A stretch of 64,000 nt of DNA from Silene latifolia (Eukaryota; Streptophyta; Magnoliopsida; Caryophyllales; Caryophyllaceae), in the NCBI RefSeq assembly GCF_048544455.1, contig NC_133529.1:61264271-61328270 (forward strand), in the 5' to 3' direction. Position 1 is the first letter of the stretch. Each line of letters starts with the position of its first letter. A program made the position numbers and the translations under genes. Positions 37,175-47,854 of this stretch are shown here, one piece after another. The notes under the pieces were generated by a model. That model was given only the letters and a program-made list of their open reading frames with translations. It was not told where the DNA came from and ran no database searches.

Positions 37175-40100
37175 TCAAGAGCTGGGCAAAGGCCACCAGG
37201 GAGAAACACAACCAAGCCTGTAACAAAAAACAGTCGCCTCTCTCCCTCCAGGATCATCCTCGTCCTCTGAAGTCTCAGCAATAGACCCGGTAGGCCCCGA
37301 ACACTCCCCTGCAATCAAAGAACAAACAAAATTGTCAGCCAAAATTTCGGCATTACGACGGCACAAAATGGACAAATCCAAAAAAAAACTTGCAAAACAA
37401 GACAAGGGCAATCTCACCCAAATCCAACCAAACAAAAAACAATAAAACAATTCACAAAAACCACACAAAAACGACTCGCCCATCTTTTGAAGCAAAAGAC
37501 GAGTCAAAAAAACAACAAAATGGCACCTCAGGACCCACCCAAGGTCCGCTTACAACCAAAAATATATTCTCACCACAATGGGGTATTTTACACGGCTCCG
37601 AAAAAGGCAGTTTTGCCCCAATTCGAACACAAACAGGTTGATACTGTCGTTATGTACCAAAAATAAATACCTTGATTACTACTAACAGAAGTTAGCGGTA
37701 AGTAGGGTCGATCTCCACAGGGAGGCGGTTTACTATCTACTTGTCTATCCTATCTGCCTAAGGTCACAGTGGGGGTTGAATTGATTGTGTTAACTAAACT
37801 AGGGATTAAAGCAAAGGGAAATGAATAAGAGAATTTAACAGAGGAGAAGGGAATATGCTAGGAGTCGGTCTACCGTGGCGGCTACACTATCGGGTCAAAT
37901 GAGTCGATTAAACTATTGATAAGAAGAGCTATGGTCATCACCTTTCGGTCCTTAAACCGCCCTAGGGTCTCCTAACTTAGCTTTCGCCCTAATTAGGTAT
38001 CACCTATTGTAATTAAGCAAGCCTTCCCTTCCAATCTTTCGATCCAGGTCGGGGTTAACTAGATAAATTGGTCTCCTGCATGCATACATTCAACCTGATG
38101 ACAGTTAAATTGCCTAATACAATTCTTATCGCAAGACTAATCTAATCAAGTCAATCCTATCATGTTGCTACCACGGCTTCCCTAATCCTAACATACTAAG
38201 AGAATTAGCTAGACATGATTAAAGGGAAAACAAGAAATAAAGGGAGAATAATAATCATAAGCATTAAATAAATTAAGGAGAGAAAGGGAGAGAAAAAGTT
38301 ACAGTAGAAATAGATCCGGAAAAGAAAATAACATTCAACAGTGGAAAAGGAACATTCGGTCCAGGAACCGAGAGAGTCCGAGAGAGTTTATAATGACATA
38401 CTAACTTCCTATTTATAAGAAAATAGGAATCATTAACCTAATTGACGGAATTAAACCTAAAAAGCCTAGCCCGTAGACAAATCCATTCGATCGAGTGGAA
38501 TAAAACCACTCGATCGAGCAAACTGAGCCAAAAACTGCTCGATCGACCAAGAATAGTGCTCGATCGAGTAAAGGCATATAAAGAACTGGTCGATCGACCA
38601 TAATAAGTGCTCGATCGACTGATTATTCATCCTAAAACCACTCGATCGACTAGAAAAGCACTCGATCGAGTGGATCTTGACTTCAGCAGCTCATAATCAC
38701 GTTAGTTTGACTTTGACTTGTCCTTTTAGCTCCCGAAACACCTTCACGCATCCCAAGACAGCAATATTTCCCGCTCCAAATTATCTCTTCCTCCAAATGC
38801 ATGCTAAACGGACGGTAAAAGGCTCGATTTCACTACTTTATGGTCCATTCCTGCAATTAAGACAAAATACACCAAAGTAACATATTCGGGGCATTTCGTA
38901 GCAGTAAACTACGATATTAGCGTAGAAATACGTGCATAAAATAGGCTAAAAAGACTATATAAAATGCACGTATCAAATCTCCCCAAACCAAACCTTTACT
39001 CGTCCCCGAGTAAACTAAAATGCAACTAATGGAACGGGAAAGATAACTCAGAGCTAGCTACAAATGCCCACTTAAACCAATTTAATGCAAGCAAACTAAC
39101 ACTTATAGCAAACAGTCAAATGCAAACGAGTTATAAGATGTTTATGAAAGTAGCTGAACCGTCGACCTTGCAAGACCTTTAATAATGGACTCTCACGGGT
39201 CACTCTTCTCTCATGAAGCAAAGGGTAAGCATATATATGTAAGAGAGAAAGAAAAATAGTCGCTCACCTAAACTACGACCCACATAAACATGCATGCAAC
39301 TAATATGATAGACAATTCTAGTTACCGTACATACATTCCAACCAAACAAGGTCCTGTCACAGCCTAGGTTGCACCAAAACGGACACGGACACGGATACGG
39401 ACACGACACGGACACGTGACACGGCATCCCATGAAATTTAGGACACGGGATACGTTATTTAAATTTAATAAAATATATATTTTGTAGTTATATATGTGTG
39501 ATTTTATTTTAAAAAAAGTACTTGATATTAAATTTAAATAAATGAAGGTAAAATTTGACGTTAAATATAACTTAATCTCATTTCTAAAACCAAAAACTAA
39601 CTTATAATCAATCTATTTCGACATCTCGTTACTTGTCTAAAGAACATCATATGCCCACCAAATTCAACCATATAACAATTCACGCCATTTACCTTAAATT
39701 CAACTTTCCGTTTGAAGGTGTCCAAATACCATGGACACGGCTCAAAATACCATGGACACGCGTCGGACACGTGCCCAAATAAAAGATAAAAGTTAGACAC
39801 GGCCTTACAGGTGTCAAACACGTTTTGACGTGTGTCCGACGAGTGTCGTGTCCGACACGGGTGTCCGACACGGGAACACCGATTATGAGGAGTGTCCGTG
39901 CAACCTAGGTCACAGCCGAGGGCTTACAAAAATATGGTAAAGTGAGGCAATGGGTAAGAAAAGGCAAAACATTTATGGGAATGTGGAGGTATAGGCGGCC
40001 AAGCTAGTACCTAAACAAAACCATATATCAACATCCGTTTCCAACTCAATTATGAATTAAGCACATGCCCTTCATTTGGCATAAAATCTCACCAAACCGA

Positions 40101-43100
40101 ACTAGAAACACTCCTCAAATGATATAAGATAGAACATAGGAGCAGAAGCCGATCTTTTCAAAACAACACTCTTTTTTCAAATTTTTCCTTTCTTTTTCTA
40201 TTTTTTTTTTCGGTTTCTTCTTTTCTTCTTTTTCGAATTTTTTCGATTTCTCTTTCATTTTCGAATTCCTTTTTTTTTTCATTTTTCATGTCTTTTTTCT
40301 TTTTCACCAACCTCCTTTTCTTCATAAATTACCAACTCCGAATTAATAGATACAAGCCAAACTTGATACAATGAAATGTATACCGCAAAACATACACTAA
40401 ACTAGCTTGACAAGGCAGGCTAAATGATGTGACCATAATTGGCGCATATTTAGCCCCCGAAGTACCCTTGTTTCCATGCTTTTTAGTGCTTATTTGGGTC
40501 ATTTCTTATCTTTAGTTCTTTGTTTTGCATATTCTTTGAGATTTTGATCCCTTGGTAGGAAAGGAGTAAGAATCTTGCATTTTCATGGCAAATCAAGACT
40601 AAATTGATCAAATTCAATGACCAAGCATCAAGGAGGGACAAGATTAGAAGGCCTTTGTACATATCATAGTAGAAAAGCAATGTTGAGAAAGGATCCTTGA
40701 GTCCCCAAGGAAATCCCCAAGGAATTTATGAAGAAAAGGGAAGAAAAGAAGAAGTCACACGATCGATCGACAATCCGAGCGGATTGTCAACAATCCGCCC
40801 GTCCCGCCCTTGCACAATCCGAGCGTCCCAGCTGGAATCTGCTCGGATTCCCCCTCAGCAATCCGCCCAGATTCCCCAGAATCCGCTCGGATTCCATCGA
40901 CCAAATCCGGCCGTCCCGACCCTAATCCGCCCGGATTCCTTCACAGCACGGGTTGTCTTCTTCAAGCTACGAAAAGAGAAACCCTTCTCTCCATAAATAC
41001 CGGGTCCTCCTTGCTCAACTTAAAAAGTGTAATTACTAGTTTAACCCTTAGTTAACCCTAATGCATCCTCCCTAATTTTCACTATAAATACCCCATTAGT
41101 CTAATTAGAGGAGCATGTTCTTCTTATCAATAATTAGAGTAGTTAATATCAATCAAATCTCTCTTTAGTATTGTAATCAACAATTAATCAAGTTCTAATA
41201 CAAGTTTTATTTCCTTAATCTCTCTCTTGTTCATCCTTTATTTTGGGTAATTGAAGATTATTTGGGTTATTATTGGGAGATTGACAACCTCTCAATCTAG
41301 CATTTTAGTACTTCTATTATTCTTGCTTTATTATTGGAATCATTAGTAGGTATAATCTCTTAATCCCTTTTTAATTATTGTTAATTACTTTCATTTATTC
41401 ATCATGTTTCATATTGTTAGTATGATTGACAACCTTGCTAGCATGATCAACATGATAATGAGTGAGTAGTCTCTTAGCTAGGGTTAATGGGTGATTAGGG
41501 GAAACCAACATGGGGAATGATTCATGCTTAAATTAATATGCTTTCATATCTTATTTGCTTGCTTATTTTGATCTCAACTCATGCACATGTTATATTTGAT
41601 GAAATGCTAAGCCTATGAATCCTTGCATTTACTATCATCTCCTATCTTTTCAATGAGACTTGTAAGACATAACCCAACTCGAGTCTCATTAGACCATGCA
41701 TGTTGTTGAGTAGGGAAGATTAAGTCGACTTGTAGGTGTTGTACAATCTAATCGATTCGGCTCCGGGACCCAAACTTTCCTAGGATTGTAAGATATAACC
41801 CAACTCAATCCATCACAACAATAATTGCTTGCTTATAATTTGAGAACATGTTTGTATGATCATATCCCATGATTCCCCTATGATCCCATGACACCCTAGT
41901 GCCTTTAATCAATTGTTTACACCCCTTTTTATTCATCTTGCTTTTTTTATTTTCATTGTTATTCTAGTTTAGTAACCTTCTACATCAACCCAATTTGTGA
42001 CACCCCTTAGACACCACTAGTTACAATAGAAATCTCATTTCAACTCCCGTCCCTTGGGATCCGACCTTTACTTGCCTCTTTACTAATTGTAGAGTTGCTT
42101 GTTAAGCTATAAATTGTGTTTTGATTCGACCGTGACCAACGACCAAATCTATTTATTTGTGAATGCAAAACGGACCGATCACTAAATTTGGAATGTAGCT
42201 AAGGGTCAACAGGCAAATTTGGCTAATGTGGAGTTAAATGGGTAAAAATGAAAGAAAGGGAAATTTGTAAGCACCTCCCTGCATGTGACACCAACCACTA
42301 ACCCGAATGTATGAAGGCAAAAAGCAATTGAATTTCATATACGTGCAAATTGATGATACATGTTATGCAAGAAGTAACTACTCACAATCCTACATAAAAC
42401 GGGTCACAAATGACACTAGTTTTTAAGGCTCTAAATCTTAGAAATTATAAGTAGGTTGCCAAAATTTCAGGTCAAGTCTATTTGTTCAGCTAAAGTTAAA
42501 CATAAACTCGTAGATATGCAAAAAGACAAAGCTAAAAGATAACACTTTATTGCAAGGCTTAAGCAAAAGACAAATATAGTGCAATATCATCATTGAAATC
42601 TACCGTTCCGACTCAACCTATATACTAAAATAAACGTGAATTTTTTTGAATTTTTAACAATTTTTCAATTTTTATGAGATTTTTGAATTTTATGGAAATA
42701 AAAGACAATGCATACATAAATTAAATATGATAACAGAAATGCAATAAAAACAATATGCAGACACAGATATGGATGCATAACCTCCCCAAACCAAACCGTA
42801 CAATGCCCTCATTGTACCAAAACATGGAAAGGAAATGCAAACTGAAAGAGAAAGAGAGTAAATGCGGAAAAACTCACAAGATTGCGCGAAGAAGGGGACC
42901 TCCCCAAACCGACCATGAACATGGGAGGTTTGCTAAGGGCCCGGAAAACCGTCTCAGGAAGCTAATCCAAGTCAATAACACTCGATAGCAGTCGTACAGT
43001 AGCTGATCGAGTAGAATGGGCGTCTAAAACTGCTTGATCGAGGAGAATAGCAGTCGATCGAGTAGTTCTCTATCTGCAGGTGGTCGATCGAGTAGATTAA

Positions 43101-46100
43101 TCGCTCGATCGAGTGAATCCATCAGCTAAAGTGCTCGATCGAGTAGAAAAACTACTCGATCGAGTAATTCTCAATGTATTCCTGCAAAATACAATTAAAA
43201 ACAGCCCGCAAACTAACTAAACAAGCATACTAAGATAGTTTATGGCATAAAAACCATTTATTACAACTGAAATAAAATAAAAATGCAAAATAAAATCGCC
43301 GGGTTGCCTCCCGGGTAGCGCTAGCTTCAGTCAGGTCCCAGCTCGACCTTCTTCTTCTTCGAGCCTCTTTAATTAATCATAATCAAAACAGCTCAAAGCG
43401 CGCAGCATAAGATCGTACATCTACGCATGTGCTACAGAAAAGCATAAGTAGCACCAAAGTGGAATAATAGAATAGGAAATTGAAATATAAAACCGTTTAA
43501 GTCTAACAAATTTCCTATGCGAGCTCCTAAATTTATCCACAAAATAAAGGAGCGCGGGAGCAATTGTCAATATATTAGGGTCCCGTTTTAGATTAACAAG
43601 GTTGTGACGATAAGGATGGTGAAAAATCGTTAAATTATGCGTCCACATATGAGGGGGTATAGCATTAAAGAAAATAGCATGAGTCAAACGAGGTAGCATA
43701 TTTTGATTAATAACAATAATAAAATTATCGCTAATTACCTCAGGTTGGTCGCTCTCAATGACGGAATCATAGATAAAAGAATTTATTACCTCTTCCGTGC
43801 TAGGAGTAATTACCGACTCAGCTACTTCTTCATCAACCTCCTCGATGGATTTCATCCTGTAAATCTCAGCCTCAAGCGCATCCAGCTCGGCCTTGAATAG
43901 GGGAGACTCACCGTATCCATTATCATCATCAAAATCGTCATTTAAATCAAACCCATATGACGAATCAAAGCTCCCAATGGCCAATTCAGTCGATCGAGCA
44001 GAATAATCACTCGATCGACCAATTTCCTCCTGAATTCCACTCGATCGAGTAGAAATATCACTCGATCGAGCACTTTCTCCTGGAAAATCACTCGATCGAC
44101 TAATATTAGTCACTCGATCGAGTGATTCCTCCTGTACAGGGCTGAAATCTTCGTGTGAACTCTTGAAATACGATAGAAATTCGTCATCCGAGTCATAGAA
44201 ATCATTCTCAGCATTGGGCAACACGGTTTCTTCATGGGAAAAACCGCTCTCGGCAAAATATACCTCTTCTGGTTGCCAATTATCCGACTCAGCTGCTAAC
44301 TGAGCAATTTCAGACTCGAGCTTATCAATGCGCGCGAAAAATCGTCTATCATATTCCAATACTCTGTTATCATAATCTTGCATTTGAGATGCAAGTGTCT
44401 CCATTAAAGATTTCAGCTCCGCAATTTCTTCTTTCTGTATATCAGGAAGATCTTGTTGCGGTGGCCATTGATAGGGTGGATGTGGCGGCACAACTACAGC
44501 TGCTTGACTAGCTCGACTGCGCTGCTTGAACGCGTAAACTTCGTCATTCTCTGCCAAACAAAAAGCGCATCATGCCCGGCGGCACCACATCTCCCGAGTA
44601 AATCACCTTTGTGCCATATAATAGGACATAGGTGACGGGTCAAAGGTACTCAAGCCTTCCCTTTGACGATCTTTCACCTAGAACTGTCTAGGTAGTACCT
44701 GTAAGGCCTATCAAAACAGCACTCAAGGAAAGAGATTAGAACGGCCTCAAGGGAAAAATCCCCTGAGGCTAAAAACAGATAAAATGAAACAAATAAATAA
44801 ATAGATGCCTCCCCGGCAACGGCGCTAAAATTTGATACTGTCGTTATGTACCAAAAATAAATACCTAGATTACTACTAACAGAAGTTAGCGGTAAGTAGG
44901 GTCGATCTCCACAGGGAGGCGGTTTACTATCTACTTGTCTATCCTATCTGCCTAAGGTCACAGTGGGGGTTGAATTGATTGTGTTAACTAAACTAGGGAT
45001 TAAAGCAAAGGGAAATGAATAGGAGAATTTAACAGAGGAGAAGGGAATATGCTAGGAGTCGGTCTACCATGGCGGCTACGCTATCGGGTCAACTGAGTCG
45101 ATTAAACTATTGATAAGAAGAGATATGGTCATCACCTTTAGGTCCTTAAACCGCCCTAGGGTCTCCTACTTAGCTTTCGCCCTAATTAGGTATCACCTAT
45201 TGTAATTAAGCAAGCCTTCCCTTCCAATCTTTCGATCCAGGTCGGGGTTAACTAGATAAATTGGTCTCCTGCATGCATACATTCAACCTGATGACAGTTA
45301 AATTGCCTAATACAATTCTTATCGCAAGACTAATCTAATCAAGTCAATCCTATCATGTTGCTACCACGGCTTCCCTAATCCTAACATACTAAGAGAATTA
45401 GCTAGACATGATTAAAGGGAAAATAAGAAATAAATGGAGAATATTAATCATAAGCATTAAATAAATTAAAGAGAGAAAGGGAGAGAAAAAGTTACAGTAG
45501 AAATAGATCCGGAAAAGAAAATAACATTCAACAGTGGAAAAGGAACATTCGGTCCAGGAACCGAGAGAGTCCGAGAGAGTTTATAATGACATACTAACTT
45601 CCTATTTATAAGAAAATAGGAATCATTAACCTAATTGACGGAATTAAACCTAAAAAGCCCAGCCCGTAGACAAATCCATTCGATCGAGTTGAATAAAACC
45701 ACTCGATCGAGCAAACTGAGCCAAAAACTGCTCGATCGACCAAGAATAGTGCTCGATCGAGTAAAGGCATATAAGGAACTGGTCGATCGACCATAATAAG
45801 TGCTCGATCGACTGATTATTCATCCTAAAACCACTCGATCGACTAGAAAAGCACTCGATCGAGTGGATCTTGACTTCAGCAGCTCATAATCACGTTAGTT
45901 TGACTTTGACTTGTCCTTTTAGCTCCCGAAACACCTTCACGCATCCCAAGACAACAATATTTCCCGCTCCAAATTATCTCTTCCTCCAAATGCATCCTAA
46001 ACTGACGGTAAAAGGCTCGATTTCACTACTTTATGGTCCATTCCTGCAATTAAGACAAAATACACCAAAGTAACATATTCGGGGCATTTCGTAGCAGTAA

Positions 46101-46707
46101 ACTACGATATTAGCGTAGAAATACGTGCATAAAATAGGCTAAAAAGACTATATAAAATGCACGTATCACAGGTCAAAATTTCAAAATACGACCACAACGA
46201 AACAACGTGATTTTTATCACGTCTCAAAGCGACCTAAACTACTGTTAAGGTCCATTTGAAAACAAACTGACACAATTTGAGCTCAAACAGACGCTCCTTT
46301 TGACAGACATAAGACCGCTTCAAAAGCGAAAATTCCAATTTTGCCCACAATACCCAAAGAAAGGTTCAATATGGCAAACACGGTCTCCCCCGACTACAAT
46401 ACAACCTAGTGGGGCACACAACTCAAGCAAACAAACTTGACATTGTGAAATGGGATGGTTTCCTCGTCTCATTCACGTTTTTAAAGCATAGGGAGCGGGA
46501 ACGGGGACCAAAATGCAAACTAAAAGCACCCCTATACTCCTAAACAGGTTTCTAACCTAATGCAATCATCAATTTCACTCGAAAAGGGCTTAATCAAAAA
46601 CGCCCAATTCGATTTTTGAGGGTTTAGGGTTCCGCCCTATTTCAATTAACAAAATGACGAACAAAAACAAATGGATTCAAGAGGATTTACATACCTTGAG
46701 ATGACAT
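37175..46707 (-). CDS. Possible second antisense transcript of Tat-1 (gene B), split by the 37639-46168 insertion
   Basis: Tentative. On the - strand ATG 46707 starts MSSQ and reaches a good donor (CAAG|GTATGT) at 46695/46694. A T-rich acceptor (TTGATTGCAG) at 37309 opens GECSGPTGSIAETSEDEDD, an acidic stretch that joins MSSQ in phase and ends at TGA 37175. The intron would be about 850 bp once the inserted element is removed. A GGCTCGCGCCTC word lies just upstream (46869), as it does upstream of gene A. No homology is recognised, and a second donor after exon 2 is possible. Confidence 0.25.
37639..38975 (-). repeat. 3' LTR of the LARD-like element
   Basis: Direct repeat of 44833-46168. Holds the eight-site CGATCGA array at 38488-38669. 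Confidence 0.92.
38488..38669. repeat. Phased palindrome array 1 (CGATCGA, eight sites)
   Basis: CGATCGA starts at 38488, 38511, 38540, 38561, 38591, 38612, 38643, 38663. Steps are 23, 29, 21, 30, 21, 31, 20. Flanks often extend the palindrome to ACTCGATCGAGT. Spacers are unrelated to each other. The identical array sits in the other LTR from 45681. Confidence 0.9.
38976..38996 (-). other. Polypurine tract of the LARD-like element
   Basis: The complement reads GGTTTGGTTTGGGGAGATT immediately before the 3' LTR start, as expected for plus-strand priming on the - strand. A second near-copy of the phrase CCTCCCCAAACCAAACC lies at 42780. Confidence 0.7.
38997..39355 (-). other. Noncoding interior of the LARD-like element
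   Basis: No coding frame and no recognised motif. It is 3' untranslated sequence in the element's own orientation. Confidence 0.4.
39364..39908. mobile_element. hAT-type MITE, 545 bp
   Basis: Perfect 11-bp terminal inverted repeats CTAGGTTGCAC...GTGCAACCTAG with the 8-bp duplication GTCACAGC on both sides (39356-39363, 39909-39916). Subterminal GGACACG and GTGTCCGACAC words recur at both ends. The middle is AT-rich and noncoding. The 8-bp duplication and short TIR assign it to hAT. Confidence 0.85.
39917..40419. other. Noncoding interior with a pyrimidine tract
   Basis: It includes a long T/C-rich stretch (about 40165-40320) interrupted by TTCGAATTTTTTCG-type pieces. No genes. Confidence 0.5.
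40425..42181 (+). mobile_element. Solo LTR, 1757 bp, family S
   Basis: Ends are TGATGTGACC...GACCGATCA, flanked by the duplication CTAAA (40420-40424, 42182-42186). No PBS or interior follows, so it is a solo LTR from LTR-LTR recombination. The phrase CCGTCCCTTGGGATCCGACC near its end sets the + orientation. A related solo LTR lies at 58937-60601. It contains the eight-site AATCCG array. Confidence 0.88.
40772..40937. repeat. Phased palindrome array in solo LTR S (AATCCG..CGGATT, eight sites)
   Basis: The ATCCG (once ATCTG) core starts at 40773, 40793, 40817, 40837, 40861, 40881, 40905, 40925. Steps are exactly 20, 24, 20, 24, 20, 24, 20. Words are 14 bp, AATCCG-NN-CG followed by GATT (palindromic form, once with A for G) or TCCC. 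Spacers are alternately 6 and 10 bp and differ in sequence. Confidence 0.92.
42187..42970. other. Noncoding interior of the LARD-like element
   Basis: AT-rich with no coding signature. A second CCTCCCCAAACCAAACC phrase lies at 42780. Confidence 0.4.
42983..43163. repeat. Phased palindrome array 2 (CGATCGA, eight sites, three degenerate)
   Basis: Sites start at 42983 (CGATAGC), 43004 (TGATCGA), 43035 (TGATCGA), 43055, 43085, 43106, 43136 and 43157. Steps are 21, 31, 20, 30, 21, 30, 21. The degenerate sites keep the rhythm. Spacer text is not related to array 1. Confidence 0.9.
43421..44557 (-). CDS. 378-aa protein of the LARD-like element (unknown, possibly Gag-derived)
   Basis: The only sizeable frame of the element, starting about 275 bp after the PBS. 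Residues 40-95 look like a coiled coil (EEIAELKSLMETLASQM, RIDKLESEIAQLAAES). Then comes a long acidic, serine-rich and probably disordered region (DSDDEF, DDDFDDDNGYGE). The last 110 residues are basic and hydrophobic (HAIFFNAIPPHMW, HPYRHNLVNLKRDP). There is no zinc knuckle or enzyme motif. Six palindrome words lie inside the frame and are translated mostly as RSS or RST between unrelated residues. The frame is complete in this copy, which hints at some constraint. Whether it is a Gag remnant or a captured host fragment cannot be told. Confidence 0.5.
   Translation of the reverse strand: MAENDEVYAFKQRSRASQAAVVVPPHPPYQWPPQQDLPDIQKEEIAELKSLMETLASQMQDYDNRVLEYDRRFFARIDKLESEIAQLAAESDNWQPEEVYFAESGFSHEETVLPNAENDFYDSDDEFLSYFKSSHEDFSPVQEESLDRVTNISRSSDFPGESARSSDISTRSSGIQEEIGRSSDYSARSTELAIGSFDSSYGFDLNDDFDDDNGYGESPLFKAELDALEAEIYRMKSIEEVDEEVAESVITPSTEEVINSFIYDSVIESDQPEVISDNFIIVINQNMLPRLTHAIFFNAIPPHMWTHNLTIFHHPYRHNLVNLKRDPNILTIAPALLYFVDKFRSSHRKFVRLKRFYISISYSIIPLWCYLCFSVAHA
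43991..44121. repeat. Phased palindrome array 3 (CGATCGA, six sites) inside the 378-aa frame
   Basis: Sites start at 43991, 44012, 44042, 44063, 44093 and 44115. Steps are 21, 30, 21, 30, 22. It shows the same alternation as the noncoding arrays, but within coding sequence. Confidence 0.9.
44813..44830 (-). other. Primer binding site of the LARD-like element (tRNA-Asp type)
   Basis: The complement reads TAGCGCCGTTGCCGGGGA close to the 5' LTR. It differs from the canonical tRNA-Asp PBS only at the second position. Confidence 0.75.
44833..46168 (-). repeat. 5' LTR of the LARD-like element
   Basis: 1336 bp, repeat of 37639-38975. The palindrome array is preserved (45681 to 45862, the same eight steps). 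Confidence 0.92.
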
Positions 46708-46949
46708 GATTGATGAGGCCACGAAAGCAAGCAAGAAATGATGTCAAAAATGGCGTCCTTCTTTGTTTCGGGTTTTTGTGTTTGAGGAAGATGAAGTGAG
46801 AATGGGGAGCTTCCCATTCTCGCGTCTTTTCTACAAAAATAGGGAATCTCCCTTCCTTCGCAGGGAGGCTCGCGCCTCAATGGGTGTTCCCCCTGCTTTG
46901 TTCAGCGAAATTCTGGGCTTTGGCCCAATTTCCCACACAAACTACCAAT
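46174..46949 (+). other. Tat-1 3' region resumes
   Basis: Noncoding in the Tat-1 sense. It holds a GGCTCGCGCCTC word at 46869 and the presumed first exon of the tentative gene B on the - strand (46707). Confidence 0.4.
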
Positions 46950-47475
46950 TTTCAAACGACGGCAATAAGAACTGTCATTTCAAAAAACAATAATAGTGAA
47001 ATTCAAAATTCACTATTCTTCAAATTTCAACGACGGCAATAACAACCGTCATTTCAAAAACAATAATAGTGAAATTCAAAATTCACTATTTCTTCAAATT
47101 TCAACGACGGCAATAAAAACCGTCATTTCAAAAACAATAATAATAGTGAAATTCAAAATTCACTATTTCTTCAAATTTCAACGACGGCAATAACAAGTTG
47201 TCATTTCAAAAACAATAATAGTGAAATTCAAAATTCACTATTTCTTCAAATGTCAACGACGGCAATAAAAACCGTCATTTCAAAAACAATAATAGTGAAA
47301 TTTAAAATTCACTATTTCTTCAAATTTCAACGACGGCAATGAAAACCGTCATTTCAAGAACAATAATAGTGAAATTCAAAAGTCACTATTTCTTTAAATT
47401 TTGACGACGGCAATAAAAAACCGTCGGCTCAGATAGCGAAACTCAAATTCGCTATTTTTCAAATTTTGATGGCGG
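46950..47475 (+). repeat. 74-bp tandem repeat, about seven copies, in the Tat-1 3' region
   Basis: The landmark ACGACGGCAAT starts at 46956, 47030, 47104, 47181, 47256, 47330 and 47404, with a degenerate eighth near 47467. Each unit contains two potential hairpins: GACGG-CAATAAAAA-CCGTC, and AGTGAAATTC paired with the following AAAATTCACT. Confidence 0.9.
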
Positions 47476-47854
47476 CATTAAAAGCCCCCATCCGTCAAGA
47501 ATATAGCAGGATTCAAACCCGCTATTCCCACAAATTTTTCAAATCATGAGAAGACGAAACTAAAATCGTCCTCCCCAAAACACACATCAAGCGACAGAGT
47601 ACGCATCTGTCCCTTTCCTACAAAACCAACGATAATAAAAACCGCTATCTCTCTTCGAGATTCGAAATTCACCACTGACCATGGGGACTAGACTCACAAA
47701 CCTATCCCTTTCCGGCACCACAAACATTCAATACAAACACCGAGATTCCCCAACAGGATATCGGAGGCTTCCTCACGAAGCCCGCTAATTCGAACAACTT
47801 CCCGAAATAAGCCCATCCAACAGGGCTATTTCCACGGTCGATCAATCGACCTGC

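Larger units (their letters stand above)
37639..46168 (-). mobile_element. Non-autonomous LTR retrotransposon (LARD-like, tRNA-Asp PBS), 8.5 kb
   Basis: LTRs of 1337 and 1336 bp with TGATAC...GTATCA ends are flanked by the duplication CAGGT (37634-37638, 46169-46173). The PBS lies left of the right LTR, so the element reads on the - strand. It contains no protease, RT, RNase H or integrase, only one 378-aa frame (44557-43421). The tRNA-Asp PBS and the phrase GGGAGGCAACCCGG (complement near 43301-43314) recall Athila-type elements. LTRs differ at about 18 sites by eye. It carries a MITE (39364-39908) and a solo LTR (40425-42181). Its hallmark is four phased CGATCGA arrays. Confidence 0.85.

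Noticed and set aside
43421..44557. An envelope-like gene in the LARD-like element
   Set aside because: It starts right after the PBS, where gag should be. No signal peptide or clear membrane segment is seen at the N-terminus.
37639..46168. Two separate solo LTRs rather than one element
   Set aside because: The PBS and purine tract sit in the right places for one - strand element, and the single CAGGT duplication flanks the pair.
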